This document shows, one piece after another, positions 36,076 through 49,539 of a stretch of DNA of 57,221 bases. Under the pieces are notes generated by a model, which saw only the letters and a list, made by a program, of their open reading frames with translations, was not told where the DNA came from and made no database searches. Origin of the DNA: an uncultured Muribaculaceae bacterium (GTDB lineage Bacteria > Bacteroidota > Bacteroidia > Bacteroidales > Muribaculaceae). Each line of letters begins with the position of its first letter. Positions within the stretch are counted from its first letter, which is position 1. The position numbers were made by a program, and so were the translations under genes. Where the stretch lies: positions 1-57,221 of the forward strand of contig CAJTJV010000016.1 of NCBI GenBank assembly GCA_910576775.1, read 5' to 3'.

Positions 36076-36158
36076 GGGCGTGTTCCAGAGTGGCCAAATG
36101 GGGCAGACTGTAAATCTGCTGGCTTTCGCCTTCGGTGGTTCGAATCCATCCGCGCCCA
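36076..36158 (+). tRNA. tRNA-Tyr (GTA)
   Basis: This is a class II tRNA of 83 nt with a long variable arm. The acceptor GGGCGTG/CGCGCCC has one T-G pair. The loop CTGTAAA gives anticodon GTA. Confidence 0.95.
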
Positions 36159-36175
36159 CTATAATTTTCTCTTCT

Positions 36176-36248
36176 GCGGAAGTAGCTCAGTTGATAGAGC
36201 ATCAGCCTTCCAAGCTGAGGGTCGCGAGTTTGAGCCTCGTCTTCCGCT
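36176..36248 (+). tRNA. tRNA-Gly (TCC)
   Basis: The acceptor GCGGAAG/CTTCCGC is perfect. The loop CTTCCAA gives anticodon TCC. It lies 17 nt after tRNA-Tyr. Confidence 0.95.
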
Positions 36249-36259
36249 CAAATTTCTTT

Positions 36260-36331
<72 letters not shown>

Positions 36332-36416
36332 CTAAATTGAAGCCCCGGTAGTGCTTTAGCATTATCGTGGCTGATTGTTAAGAAGAAATCTAATTTAATA
36401 TTATAACAGCACAGTT

Positions 36417-37601
36417 ATGGCTAAAGAGAAATTCGAAAGAACCAAACCGCATGTCAATATCGGTACAATCGGCCACGTTGACCACGGTAAAACTACCCTC
36501 ACCGCTGCAATTACCACTGTACTTGCAAAGGCAGGTCTCTCCGAAGTTAAGTCGTTCGATCAGATTGACAACGCTCCCGAAGAGAAGGAACGCGGTATTA
36601 CCATTAACACCGCTCACGTAGAATATGAAACTGCTAACCGTCACTACGCTCACGTAGACTGCCCGGGACACGCTGACTATGTAAAGAACATGGTAACAGG
36701 TGCTGCTCAGATGGACGGCGCTATCATCGTGGTAGCCGGTACAGACGGTCCTATGCCTCAGACTCGCGAGCACATTCTTCTCGCCCGTCAGGTAAACGTT
36801 CCCCGTATCGTAGTATTCCTTAACAAGTGCGACCTTGTTGACGATCCTGAAATCCTCGACCTCGTTGAAATGGAAATGCGCGAACTCCTTTCCGCATACG
36901 AATACGACGGTGACGAAACTCCTATCATCCGTGGTTCCGCTCTCGGCGCTCTCAATGGCGAGCCTGAATGGGAAGCAAAGGTAATGGAGCTTATGGAAGC
37001 TGTTGACAATTGGATTCCCCTGCCTCCCCGTGCAGTGGATAAGCCCTTCCTTATGCCTGTTGAAGACGTGTTCTCGATTACCGGTCGTGGTACCGTTGCT
37101 ACCGGCCGTATCGAAGCAGGTGTTGTTAAAGTCGGCGACGAAGTGCAGATCATGGGTCTCGGTGCAAACCTCAAATCGACTGTAACAGGTGTTGAAATGT
37201 TCCGTAAACTTCTTGATCAAGGTGAGGCCGGTGACAACGTAGGTCTTCTTCTCCGCGGTATCGACAAGAAGGATATCAAACGTGGTATGGTAATCTGCCA
37301 TCCGGGTGTTGTTAAGCCCCACAGCAAGTTCAAAGCTTCTGTTTATATCCTCAAGAAAGAGGAAGGTGGCCGTCACACTCCGTTCCACAACCACTATCGT
37401 CCCCAGTTCTACATCCGTACACTTGACGTAACCGGTGAAATCACTCTTCCCGAAGGTGTTGAAATGGTTATGCCCGGCGACCACGTAGAAATCATCGTTG
37501 ATCTGATCAACCCCGTAGCATGCGATCAGGGTCTCCGTTTCGCTATCCGCGAAGGTGGCCGTACAGTAGGTTCGGGTCAGATTACTGAAATTCTTGACTA
37601 A
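36417..37601 (+). CDS. tuf: Elongation factor Tu
   Basis: This 394-residue GTPase brings aminoacyl-tRNA to the ribosome. G1 is GHVDHGKT (19-26), G3 is DCPGH, G4 is NKCD. Domains 2 and 3 are complete, with the ending GRTVGSGQITEILD. Coding sequence and context fit a single tuf downstream of Thr-Tyr-Gly-Thr tRNAs and upstream of tRNA-Trp-secE, as in many bacteria. The 85-nt leader after the last tRNA probably comes from tRNA processing, not from a separate promoter. No Shine-Dalgarno site is seen. Confidence 0.99.
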   Translation: MAKEKFERTKPHVNIGTIGHVDHGKTTLTAAITTVLAKAGLSEVKSFDQIDNAPEEKERGITINTAHVEYETANRHYAHVDCPGHADYVKNMVTGAAQMDGAIIVVAGTDGPMPQTREHILLARQVNVPRIVVFLNKCDLVDDPEILDLVEMEMRELLSAYEYDGDETPIIRGSALGALNGEPEWEAKVMELMEAVDNWIPLPPRAVDKPFLMPVEDVFSITGRGTVATGRIEAGVVKVGDEVQIMGLGANLKSTVTGVEMFRKLLDQGEAGDNVGLLLRGIDKKDIKRGMVICHPGVVKPHSKFKASVYILKKEEGGRHTPFHNHYRPQFYIRTLDVTGEITLPEGVEMVMPGDHVEIIVDLINPVACDQGLRFAIREGGRTVGSGQITEILD

Positions 37602-37637
37602 TACATGACAGCGGCGTTGCCGCAGTCTAAAAATACC

Positions 37638-37663
37638 AGGTGACGGCTTTGTCGCCGTCACCT
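37638..37663 (+). other. Strong hairpin between tuf and tRNA-Trp
   Basis: A perfect 10-bp stem (37638-37647 with 37654-37663) has a 6-nt loop. It is followed by AATTT rather than a T-run, so it may be a leaky terminator or an RNA processing/stability element separating tuf from tRNA-Trp and secE. Confidence 0.6.
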
Positions 37664-37668
37664 AATTT

Positions 37669-37741
37669 ACGGGTTTAGCTCAGTTGGTAGAGCACTGGTC
37701 TCCAAAACCAGGTGTCGGGAGTTCGAGTCTCTCAACCCGTG
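37669..37741 (+). tRNA. tRNA-Trp (CCA)
   Basis: The acceptor ACGGGTT/AACCCGT is perfect and the loop CTCCAAA gives anticodon CCA. It lies between tuf and secE, a position seen in many bacterial phyla. Confidence 0.96.
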
Positions 37742-37756
37742 CTAAAGAAGAAAACA

Positions 37757-37951
37757 ATGAAGAAACTAAAACTACTTACAAATATACAGGAGGCTTATGA
37801 CGAGCTTCGTTTTAAAACCTCCTGGCCATCCAAAAAGCAGCTTGTAAAGTCGGCAATCATCGTGATGATAGCTTCCGTTATTATCGCTCTGATAATTTTC
37901 GTCATGGATCAGATTGTCGACCATGTAATGCATTTCATCTATAGCCTTTAA
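37757..37951 (+). CDS. secE: Preprotein translocase subunit SecE
   Basis: This 64-residue membrane protein clamps SecY in the Sec translocon. It is the minimal form: an amphipathic N-terminal helix (QEAYDELRFKTSWPSKKQL, with the conserved W-P) and one transmembrane helix (SAIIVMIASVIIALIIFVMD). The start is ATG 37757; an upstream in-frame ATG lies inside tRNA-Trp. It is 15 nt after the tRNA and 11 nt before nusG. Confidence 0.95.
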   Translation: MKKLKLLTNIQEAYDELRFKTSWPSKKQLVKSAIIVMIASVIIALIIFVMDQIVDHVMHFIYSL

Positions 37952-37962
37952 GTCGCATAGTT

Positions 37963-38574
37963 ATGGCAACTAAGAAGATGGAAAAGGGTGCCGTGCGCGA
38001 AACCACAACCAAAAAGGTTTCGGGTGTAGAAAACGCCAAAGCTCCTGTTCGCGGTTGGTACGTTCTGCGTGCCATCTCCGGTAAGGAAGCGCAGGTTAAA
38101 GAGATTATCGAAGGTGCGATGAAACGCACAGATCTCGGTAATTTCGTTTTTCAGGTGCTGATTCCAACTGAAAAGGTTATGACCGTGAAAAACGGTAAGA
38201 AAGTGGTTAAAGAAAAGAACCTTTATTCAGGCTATGTATTCATTGAAGCTCTGTTAACCGGTGAGGTTATATATGAACTTACGAATACCACCAACGTCAT
38301 CGACTTTCTACGCGGGCGCCAGAAGAACAGCGACCCGGAGATGTTGCGCGAGGCCGAGGTGATGCGTATGCTCGGAGCTGCCGATGATCTTGCCGATCCT
38401 GAAGTCGATTTTATTGTCGGTGAGAAGGTGAAGGTTACCGATGGACCTTTCAAGGATTTCCCCGGAGTTATCGAGGAAGTGAATGTGGAACGCCGCAAAC
38501 TTAAAGTATCCATCAAGATTTTCGAACGCAAGACGCCTTTGGAATTGGATTATTCGCAAGTAGAGCGTGAATGA
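37963..38574 (+). CDS. nusG: Transcription termination/antitermination factor NusG
   Basis: This 203-residue protein binds RNA polymerase and links it to Rho or the ribosome. The NGN domain starts at GWYVLRAISGKEAQVKEII. The C-terminal KOW domain is VGEKVKVTDGPFKDFPGVIEEV. A charged N-terminal extension of about 30 residues (KKMEKGAVRETTTKKVSG) is longer than in E. coli. It is immediately downstream of secE, the usual pairing. Confidence 0.97.
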   Translation: MATKKMEKGAVRETTTKKVSGVENAKAPVRGWYVLRAISGKEAQVKEIIEGAMKRTDLGNFVFQVLIPTEKVMTVKNGKKVVKEKNLYSGYVFIEALLTGEVIYELTNTTNVIDFLRGRQKNSDPEMLREAEVMRMLGAADDLADPEVDFIVGEKVKVTDGPFKDFPGVIEEVNVERRKLKVSIKIFERKTPLELDYSQVERE

Positions 38575-38584
38575 TTTTGACGAT

Positions 38585-38610
38585 GACAGCTATATGTTAC
38601 GATAGCTGCC
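38585..38610 (+). other. Hairpin in the nusG-rplK gap
   Basis: A 7-bp stem (38587-38593 with 38602-38608), and a T-rich tract at 38617-38622. It may act as an attenuator or as a site for L1 autoregulation of the L11-L1 genes, a known mechanism in other bacteria. The L1 site itself was not recognised. Confidence 0.4.
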
Positions 38611-38658
38611 TTCGTGTTTTTCTTCCCGCGCATGTATTAATATTTAAGTTTATAAACC

Positions 38659-39102
38659 ATGGCTAAAGAAATTGCTGGACAAATCAAATTGCAGATTAAA
38701 GGTGGTGCTGCGAATCCTTCGCCTCCTGTAGGCCCCGCTCTCGGTTCGAAGGGTATCAACATCATGGAATTTTGCAAGCAATTCAATGCCCGTACTCAGG
38801 ACAAAGCCGGTAAGATTCTTCCTGTAGTAATCACATACTACACTGACAAATCCTTCGACTTTATAGTAAAGACGCCTCCTGTAGCTGTGCAACTCAAGGA
38901 AATCGCCCATATCAAGAGCGGTTCCAAAGAGCCTAACCGCAACAAGGTGGCTGAAATCAGCTGGGAACAGGTGCAGACAATTGCCGCCGACAAAATGCCC
39001 GACCTTAACTGCTTTACCATAGAAGCCGCTATGCGGATGGTTGCCGGTACGGCCAGGAGCATGGGTATTACCGTCAAAGGTCAGTTCCCCTCTAACAATT
39101 AA
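38659..39102 (+). CDS. rplK: 50S ribosomal protein L11
   Basis: This 147-residue stalk-base protein binds 23S rRNA at the GTPase centre. The N-terminal domain is typical (QIKLQIKGGAANPSPPVGPALG) and the C-terminal RNA-binding domain ends GTARSMGITVKG. It is 14 nt before rplA. Confidence 0.98.
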   Translation: MAKEIAGQIKLQIKGGAANPSPPVGPALGSKGINIMEFCKQFNARTQDKAGKILPVVITYYTDKSFDFIVKTPPVAVQLKEIAHIKSGSKEPNRNKVAEISWEQVQTIAADKMPDLNCFTIEAAMRMVAGTARSMGITVKGQFPSNN

Positions 39103-39116
39103 AAACTTCACTTGAT

Positions 39117-39812
39117 ATGAGTAAACTTACCAAAAATCAAAAGTTGGCCCTATCGAAGCTTGAAGCAGGGAAGACTTACACTTTGGCCGAGGCAGCCGAA
39201 CTCGTCAAGGAAATGACTTATACGAAGTTCGACGCATCTCTTGATATCGATGTACGTCTTGGCGTGGATCCCCGCAAACCCAACCAGATGGTACGCGGCG
39301 TTGTCACTCTGCCTCATGGTACCGGCAAGCAGGTTCGAGTACTCGTGCTCTGCAACCCCGATGCCGCTGCCGCTGCTACCGCAGCAGGCGCCGACTATGT
39401 CGGTCTCGATGAGTATATTGAGAAAATAAAAGGCGGTTGGACAGATGTTGATGTAATTATCACACAGCCCGCTATCATGGGCAAAATCGGTGCCCTTGGC
39501 CGTATCCTCGGTCCCCGTGGCCTGATGCCTAACCCCAAAAGCGGTACTGTGACAATGGATGTTGCAAAGGCAGTAGAAGAAGTAAAGAAAGGTAAGATTG
39601 ATTTCAAGGTTGATAAGAACGGTATCGTTCACTCCTCGATTGGCAAAGTATCTTTCGATGCCGACAAGATGGTAGATAATGCACGTGAGTTTATCGCCAC
39701 CCTTGTAAAGCTGAAACCCGCTACAGCCAAAGGCACATATATCAAGAGCGTTTATCTTTCCAGCACAATGAGTCCGGGCGTCAAGATCGACCCCAAATCG
39801 ATTGATGCTTAA
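39117..39812 (+). CDS. rplA: 50S ribosomal protein L1
   Basis: This 231-residue protein of the L1 stalk moves deacylated tRNA out of the E site. It carries the signature region (GKIGALGRILGPRGLMPNPKSGTVT). In other bacteria L1 also represses its own operon by binding the mRNA leader. It lies between rplK and rplJ. Confidence 0.98.
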   Translation: MSKLTKNQKLALSKLEAGKTYTLAEAAELVKEMTYTKFDASLDIDVRLGVDPRKPNQMVRGVVTLPHGTGKQVRVLVLCNPDAAAAATAAGADYVGLDEYIEKIKGGWTDVDVIITQPAIMGKIGALGRILGPRGLMPNPKSGTVTMDVAKAVEEVKKGKIDFKVDKNGIVHSSIGKVSFDADKMVDNAREFIATLVKLKPATAKGTYIKSVYLSSTMSPGVKIDPKSIDA

Positions 39813-39832
39813 CCCTCCAATACACAGACACA

Positions 39833-40357
39833 ATGAAAAAGGAAGATAAAGCAGTCATCATCAAGAAAATTGCCGACACCATTTCCGGTTATAACTGTTT
39901 CTACCTGGTGGAGACCGCCGGACTTGATGCCGAGAAGACACAGCAGCTCCGTGCAGCCTGCAACAAGGCTGACATCAAGCTGATGGTAGTCAAGAACAGC
40001 CTTCTGCATAAAGCTCTCGAAGGTCTCGAGGGTGATTACAGCGAGCTTTACAGCGCGTTCCACGGTGCAACATCACTGATGTGCTCCAATACAGGTAATG
40101 CGCCCGCCAAGCTTCTGAAGGACTTTGTAAAGAAAGGCGACACTCTGCCCGTACTAAAGGGCGCATATGTTGAAGAAACCGTTTATCTCGGTGCAGACCA
40201 GATCGATACCCTTGCATCTATCAAGAGCAAGAACGAACTTATCGCCGATGTTGTGGCTCTCCTTCAGTCGCCCGCCAAGAACGTTATTTCCGCACTTCAG
40301 TCCGGTGGCGGAAAGCTCCATGGAATACTGGAGACACTTTCGAAAAAAGAAGACTAA
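39833..40357 (+). CDS. rplJ: 50S ribosomal protein L10
   Basis: This 174-residue protein anchors L7/L12 dimers to the ribosomal stalk. The N-terminal rRNA-binding domain is visible (LVETAGLDAEKTQQLRAACNKADIKLMVVKNSL). The C-terminal helix that binds L7/L12 is the ALLQSPAKNVISALQSGGGKLHGILETL region. It is 20 nt after rplA and 35 nt before rplL. Confidence 0.98.
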   Translation: MKKEDKAVIIKKIADTISGYNCFYLVETAGLDAEKTQQLRAACNKADIKLMVVKNSLLHKALEGLEGDYSELYSAFHGATSLMCSNTGNAPAKLLKDFVKKGDTLPVLKGAYVEETVYLGADQIDTLASIKSKNELIADVVALLQSPAKNVISALQSGGGKLHGILETLSKKED

Positions 40358-40392
40358 CAAACGATTAAAAACCAACAAAAAATCATACTAAA

Positions 40393-40767
40393 ATGGCTGA
40401 TTTAAAAGCTTTTGCTGAACAACTCGTAAACCTCACCGTAAAGGAAGTAAACGAACTTGCCCAGATCCTCAAGGACGAATACGGCATTGAACCCGCCGCT
40501 GCTGCTGTTGCTGTTGCAGCCGGTCCTGCTGCCGGTGCTGCCGCAGCTGAAGAAAAAACAAGCTTCGACGTAGTTCTCAAATCCGCAGGTGCTGAGAAAC
40601 TCAAAGTCGTTAAGCTCGTGAAAGAAGTTACCGGCCTCGGCCTCAAGGAAGCCAAGGAAATGGTAGACGGCGCTCCCAGCGTTGTTAAGGAAGGCCTCTC
40701 CAAGGCTGATGCTGAAGCTCTCAAGGCACAGCTCGCTGAAGTAGGCGCTGAGGTAGAACTCAAATAA
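40393..40767 (+). CDS. rplL: 50S ribosomal protein L7/L12
   Basis: This 124-residue stalk protein recruits translation GTPases. An N-terminal dimerisation domain, an Ala/Gly-rich hinge (residues ~33-55) and a C-terminal domain (TSFDVVLKSAGAEKLKVVKLVKEVTGLGLKEAK) are all present. Confidence 0.98.
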   Translation: MADLKAFAEQLVNLTVKEVNELAQILKDEYGIEPAAAAVAVAAGPAAGAAAAEEKTSFDVVLKSAGAEKLKVVKLVKEVTGLGLKEAKEMVDGAPSVVKEGLSKADAEALKAQLAEVGAEVELK

Positions 40768-40770
40768 TAT

Positions 40771-40830
40771 TGTCTGAATATCAGACATTTAGGTTAAGAA
40801 TCCCCGCAAAGGGCGATTCTTAACCTTTTG
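40771..40830 (+). terminator. Tandem hairpins between rplL and rpoB (attenuator)
   Basis: A first 7-bp hairpin (40771-40777 with 40781-40787) is followed at once by a perfect 12-bp stem (40791-40802 with 40815-40826) and TTTTG. By analogy with E. coli, where a leaky terminator sits between rplL and rpoB, it probably lowers rpoBC expression relative to the ribosomal genes. This is inference. Confidence 0.65.
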
Positions 40831-41056
40831 TGTCAAAAACACCATTGCTGTCTGACATGCACCGGCATTCCCGGCTCAGAGTCCCAGACGGCTCCGTCAT
40901 GATGGCGGCGCGCACCGACGCGCGGGCAGGTTCGGTTTCCAAAAAGACTGTCCTTTTGGGAGTGATTCCATTTATTTCCAACGCAATTTTGTAATAGCTG
41001 CAGACCGCACTTTTTGGCACATTTTTCTTAATTACGGCACCAAATATCATTTTTAG
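40831..41056 (+). other. Gap ahead of rpoB without a gene
   Basis: A GC-rich stretch (about 40895-40930) is followed by a small stem around 40938-40957 (CCAAAA/TTTTGG). TTTG at 40988-40991 and ACTTTTTG at 41009-41016 are a poor promoter match with a 17-nt spacer. No coding frame is convincing. Confidence 0.35.
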
Positions 41057-44000
41057 ATGTCAGCTCCGATAGATAAACCACGTATTAATTTTGCCACGGT
41101 AAAGAATCCGCTTCCTTACCCTGACTTTCTGGAGGTGCAGCTCAAATCATTCCGCGATTTTTTCCAGCTCGACACACCACCGGAACAGCGTACCAACGAA
41201 GGCCTCTATAATGTCTTCGCCGAAAATTTCCCTATTTCGGACACACGCAACAATTTTACGCTCGAATTCCTCGATTATTATATCGATCCCCCGCGCTACA
41301 CTATTGAAGAGTGTCTGCAGCGTGGCTACTCCTATGGCGTACCTCTAAAGGCCAAGCTCAAACTATCCTGCACCGATCCGGAGCATGAGGATTTCAATAC
41401 AGAAATCCAGGATGTTTACCTCGGCCAGATACCTTATATGACAGAAAAAGGCACTTTTGTAATCAACGGTGCCGAGCGCGTCGTCGTATCGCAGCTTCAC
41501 CGTTCGCCGGGTGTGTTCTTCGGACAGAGCACCCATGCAAACGGAACCAAGCTCTACAGCGCGCGTATCATTCCTTTCCGTGGCTCATGGATTGAATTCG
41601 CCACTGACATCAATAATGTGATGTACGCTTACATCGACCGCAAGAAGAAGCTGCCCGTAACTACTCTTCTCCGTGCAATCGGTCTCGAAAGCGACAAGGA
41701 TATCATCGATATTTTCGGGCTTGCCGAAGAAATCAAGGTTACTCCCGAGAATCTCAAGAAGGTAATCGGCCGTAAACTTGCCGCCCGTATTGTAAAGTCG
41801 TGGTACGAGGATATGAATGATCCCGATACCGGCGAGGTAAGTACATTCGAGCGCAACGAGGTGATACTCGACCGCGAGGCCGTGATCACCGAGGAGAATA
41901 TCGACGAGATTCTCGAATCAGGTGTCTCGACAATACTTGTTCATAAAGAAGAAGCTTCGTCTTCCGACTATTCCATCATCTTCAACACGCTTACGCGCGA
42001 CCAGACAAACAGTGAGTCGGAAGCAATAGTATACATATACAAACAGCTCCGTAACGCAGATCCGCCAGACGAGGCATCGGCACGCGAGGTTATCACGAAT
42101 CTTTTCTTCAGTGAGAAGCGCTATGACCTCGGAGATGTAGGCCGCTACCGCATCAACCGCAAGCTTGGTCTTACCACCTCGATGGATGTTAAGGTTCTTA
42201 CCAAGGAGGATATAATCGCCATCATACGTTACCTTATCGAGCTTATCAACAGCCATGCTGATGTCGATGATATCGATCACCTGTCGAACCGTCGCGTCCG
42301 TACAGTAGGCGAGCAGCTTTATAACCAGTTTGGTGTGGGTCTCAACCGTATGGCCCGCACAATCCGCGAGCGTATGAATGTTCGCGACAATGAGGTGTTC
42401 TCTCCCATCGATCTTATCAACGCCAAAACGATATCGTCGGTAATCAACACATTCTTCGGCACCAACGCCTTGTCGCAGTTCATGGATCAGACAAACCCGC
42501 TTGCCGAAATCACTCACAAGCGTCGTATGTCGGCTCTCGGTCCCGGCGGTCTTTCCCGTGAGCGTGCCGGTTTCGAGGTTCGAGACGTACACTATACCCA
42601 CTATGGCCGTCTGTGTCCTATCGAGACACCTGAAGGTCCTAACATCGGTCTTATCAGCTCGCTCTGCGTATATGCCAAAATCAACGATCTCGGCTTCATC
42701 GAGACTCCATACCGCAAAGTTGAGGACTCTCGTGTGAATCTCAACAACGACGAGGTTGTGTATCTTACCGCCGAGATAGAGGAAGGCAAGACTATAGCAC
42801 AGGGTAACGCACCTCTTAATGCTGACGGAACCTTCCAGCGCGACCAGGTAAAGGCTCGTCGAGATGCCGATTTCCCGGTGGTAGCTCCCTCGCAGGTAGA
42901 GCTTATGGACGTATCTCCCGCACAGATTGCATCTATCGCAGCATCACTTATCCCCTTCCTTGAACATGACGACGCCAACCGCGCCCTCATGGGATCGAAC
43001 ATGATGCGCCAGGCCGTGCCTCTGATGCGTTCCGAAGCTCCTATAGTCGGTACAGGCATAGAGGCTCAACTCGCACGCGACAGCCGTACGCAGATTACCG
43101 CAGAAGGTGACGGTGTAATCGAGTTTGTAGACGCTACAGTAATCCGCATCCGTTACGACCGCACCGACGAAGAGGAATTCACCTCATTCGACAGTCCGGT
43201 AAAAGAATATAAACTTCCCAAATTCCGCAAAACCAACCAGAGCACCACTATCGACCTCCGTCCTATCTGCAACAAGGGACAGCGTGTGAAGGCCGGCGAT
43301 ATCCTTACAGAAGGTTATGCTACCGAGAACGGCGAACTCGCTCTTGGCCGTAACCTCAAAGTGGCATTCATGCCCTGGAAGGGTTACAACTATGAGGACG
43401 CGATTGTGCTCAATGAACGCGTCGTCCGCGACGACATCCTCACCTCCGTACACGTTGACGAATATTCTCTTGAGGTACGCGAGACCAAACGCGGTATGGA
43501 AGAACTCACCTCCGATATTCCCAATGTCAGCGAGGACGCTACAAAAGATCTCGACGATCGCGGTATCATCCGTGTCGGCGCGCATGTAGTGCCCGGCGAC
43601 ATAATGATCGGCAAGATTACTCCCAAAGGTGAATCGGACCCCACTCCGGAAGAAAAACTCCTTCGCGCCATCTTCGGCGACAAGGCCGGCGACGTCAAGG
43701 ACGCATCTCTGAAGGCTACTCCGTCGCTCAAGGGTGTTGTTATAGGAACCAACCTCTATGCCCGCGCCGCCAAGAAGAGCCGCAACCGGGCAGCCAACGC
43801 CATGCTTCCCAAACTCGACGAAGAGTATGAAGCCAAGTTGGACGATTTGCGCGGACGTCTCGTCGACAAGCTCCTTGTTCTTACCGACGGTCTTACCTCC
43901 AATGGTGTACGCGATTTTCTCGGCAGCGAAATAGTGCCTAATGGTGCCAAATTCACAGCCGGAGTTCTCAAGGGTATCAACTATGACTCCCTGAGTCTGA

Positions 44001-44869
44001 GCAACTGGACAAACGACGAGCATAAGAACGAACTTATCCGCCGCACTATCGTGAACTATCTGCAGAAGAGCAAAGAAATCGACGCCGAGCTCCGCCGCAA
44101 GAAACTCGATATCTCCATCGGCGACGATCTTCCCTCCGGTATCATGCAGATTGCCAAGGTATATATCGCCAAGAAACGTAAGATCAGCGTCGGCGACAAG
44201 ATGGCCGGCCGCCACGGTAACAAGGGTATTGTCAGCCGTATTGTACGTCAGGAAGATATGCCCTTCCTCGCTGACGGTACTCCTGTCGACATTGTCCTCA
44301 ACCCTCTGGGTGTGCCTTCGCGTATGAACCTCGGACAGGTGTTCGAGACCGTACTCGGATGGGCAGGTCGCGAACTCGGCGAAAAATTCGCCACTCCGAT
44401 CTTCGACGGCGCGTCGCTCGACGACTTGAACGAATGGACCGATAAGGCAGGTCTTCCCCGCTATGGCAAGAGCTACCTCTACGATGGTGGTACCGGCGAA
44501 CGTTTCGATCAGCCCGCTACTGTAGGTGTGATCTATATGCTTAAACTCGGCCACATGGTAGAAGACAAGATGCACGCACGTTCCATCGGTCCGTACTCTC
44601 TTATCACCCAGCAGCCTCTGGGCGGTAAGGCTCAGTTCGGCGGCCAGCGTTTTGGTGAAATGGAAGTCTGGGCGCTGGAAGCTTTCGGCGCCGCACACGT
44701 GCTTCAGGAGATACTTACCATCAAATCGGACGACGTCAACGGCCGTAGCAAGGCTTATGAAGCTATCGTCAAGGGTGATCCGATGCCTGTTCCGGGAATT
44801 CCCGAATCACTCAACGTGCTTCTCCACGAGCTGCGCGGTCTCGGTCTGAGCATAAATCTGGAGAACTGA
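41057..44869 (+). CDS. rpoB: RNA polymerase beta subunit
   Basis: The 1270-residue catalytic subunit is complete from the N-terminal lobe to the C-terminal clamp. Landmarks seen: the rifampicin-region segment FFGTNALSQFMDQTNPLAEITHKRR, the GPNIGLI loop, DGTPVDIVLNPLGVPSRMN and DKMAGRHGNKG. The rifampicin cluster reads SQFMDQTNPLAEITHKRRMSALGPGGL, with the usual Asp and His residues present. It is separated from rpoC by 46 nt. Confidence 0.99.
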   Translation: MSAPIDKPRINFATVKNPLPYPDFLEVQLKSFRDFFQLDTPPEQRTNEGLYNVFAENFPISDTRNNFTLEFLDYYIDPPRYTIEECLQRGYSYGVPLKAKLKLSCTDPEHEDFNTEIQDVYLGQIPYMTEKGTFVINGAERVVVSQLHRSPGVFFGQSTHANGTKLYSARIIPFRGSWIEFATDINNVMYAYIDRKKKLPVTTLLRAIGLESDKDIIDIFGLAEEIKVTPENLKKVIGRKLAARIVKSWYEDMNDPDTGEVSTFERNEVILDREAVITEENIDEILESGVSTILVHKEEASSSDYSIIFNTLTRDQTNSESEAIVYIYKQLRNADPPDEASAREVITNLFFSEKRYDLGDVGRYRINRKLGLTTSMDVKVLTKEDIIAIIRYLIELINSHADVDDIDHLSNRRVRTVGEQLYNQFGVGLNRMARTIRERMNVRDNEVFSPIDLINAKTISSVINTFFGTNALSQFMDQTNPLAEITHKRRMSALGPGGLSRERAGFEVRDVHYTHYGRLCPIETPEGPNIGLISSLCVYAKINDLGFIETPYRKVEDSRVNLNNDEVVYLTAEIEEGKTIAQGNAPLNADGTFQRDQVKARRDADFPVVAPSQVELMDVSPAQIASIAASLIPFLEHDDANRALMGSNMMRQAVPLMRSEAPIVGTGIEAQLARDSRTQITAEGDGVIEFVDATVIRIRYDRTDEEEFTSFDSPVKEYKLPKFRKTNQSTTIDLRPICNKGQRVKAGDILTEGYATENGELALGRNLKVAFMPWKGYNYEDAIVLNERVVRDDILTSVHVDEYSLEVRETKRGMEELTSDIPNVSEDATKDLDDRGIIRVGAHVVPGDIMIGKITPKGESDPTPEEKLLRAIFGDKAGDVKDASLKATPSLKGVVIGTNLYARAAKKSRNRAANAMLPKLDEEYEAKLDDLRGRLVDKLLVLTDGLTSNGVRDFLGSEIVPNGAKFTAGVLKGINYDSLSLSNWTNDEHKNELIRRTIVNYLQKSKEIDAELRRKKLDISIGDDLPSGIMQIAKVYIAKKRKISVGDKMAGRHGNKGIVSRIVRQEDMPFLADGTPVDIVLNPLGVPSRMNLGQVFETVLGWAGRELGEKFATPIFDGASLDDLNEWTDKAGLPRYGKSYLYDGGTGERFDQPATVGVIYMLKLGHMVEDKMHARSIGPYSLITQQPLGGKAQFGGQRFGEMEVWALEAFGAAHVLQEILTIKSDDVNGRSKAYEAIVKGDPMPVPGIPESLNVLLHELRGLGLSINLEN

Positions 44870-44915
44870 CAATCTCTCCCCTCTATTTTCCAACAAGAAC
44901 AAAGCATACCACAAT

Positions 44916-49232
<4,317 letters not shown>

Positions 49233-49250
49233 TCTTATCCTACCATAATT

Positions 49251-49288
49251 AACGCCGCCGGCCCCTCAGGCCGGCGGCGTTTGCTTTG
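49251..49288 (+). terminator. Terminator of rpoBC
   Basis: A perfect 13-bp GC-rich stem (49251-49263 with 49269-49281) with a 5-nt loop is followed by a short T-rich tract. Confidence 0.85.
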
Positions 49289-49317
49289 TATATAATTATT
49301 TATTGTTATTATTTTGA

Positions 49318-49539
49318 ATAATAATAGGCCACTCGTGTATAATTGGGTCTGAAGAAGCAAATTATTCTGTAGGTCTTAAAAGGGCTAATGCTGCTAAAAA
49401 GTACCTGATTGAATATGGAATAGACGGACAACGTATTGATGTCGAATCTTTAGGTTTTTCTAATCCTATTAATGATAATTCAACTGAAATAGAAAGGAAA
49501 CACAACAGGCGTTTAACTTTCAAAATAATAAAACAATGA
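49318..49539 (+). pseudogene. 5'-truncated OmpA-family C-terminal domain
   Basis: The frame opens right after a TGA (49315-49317), has no start codon, and encodes about 73 residues. It clearly reads as the second half of an OmpA-like peptidoglycan-binding domain: IIGHSCIIGSEEANYS, then LKRANAAKKYLIEYGI, IDVESLGFSNPI and the ending ERKHNRRLTFKII. The conserved pattern (GHT/S ... RA ... V..L...GI ... G.G ... N.....NRR) is kept. The N-terminal part is missing and rpoC's terminator lies just upstream. It is AT-rich compared with rpoC, which suggests a transferred and decayed gene. Its stop overlaps the next start (ATGA), so it once belonged to an operon. Confidence 0.75.

Noticed and set aside
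36390..37661. 423-codon minus-strand frame over tuf
   Set aside because: It is a mirror frame of tuf, caused by strong codon bias.
40820..41050. 76-codon open frame on the minus strand in the rplL-rpoB gap
   Set aside because: No family resemblance, no promoter, and it covers the hairpin loop of the attenuator. It is more likely chance in a GC-rich gap.
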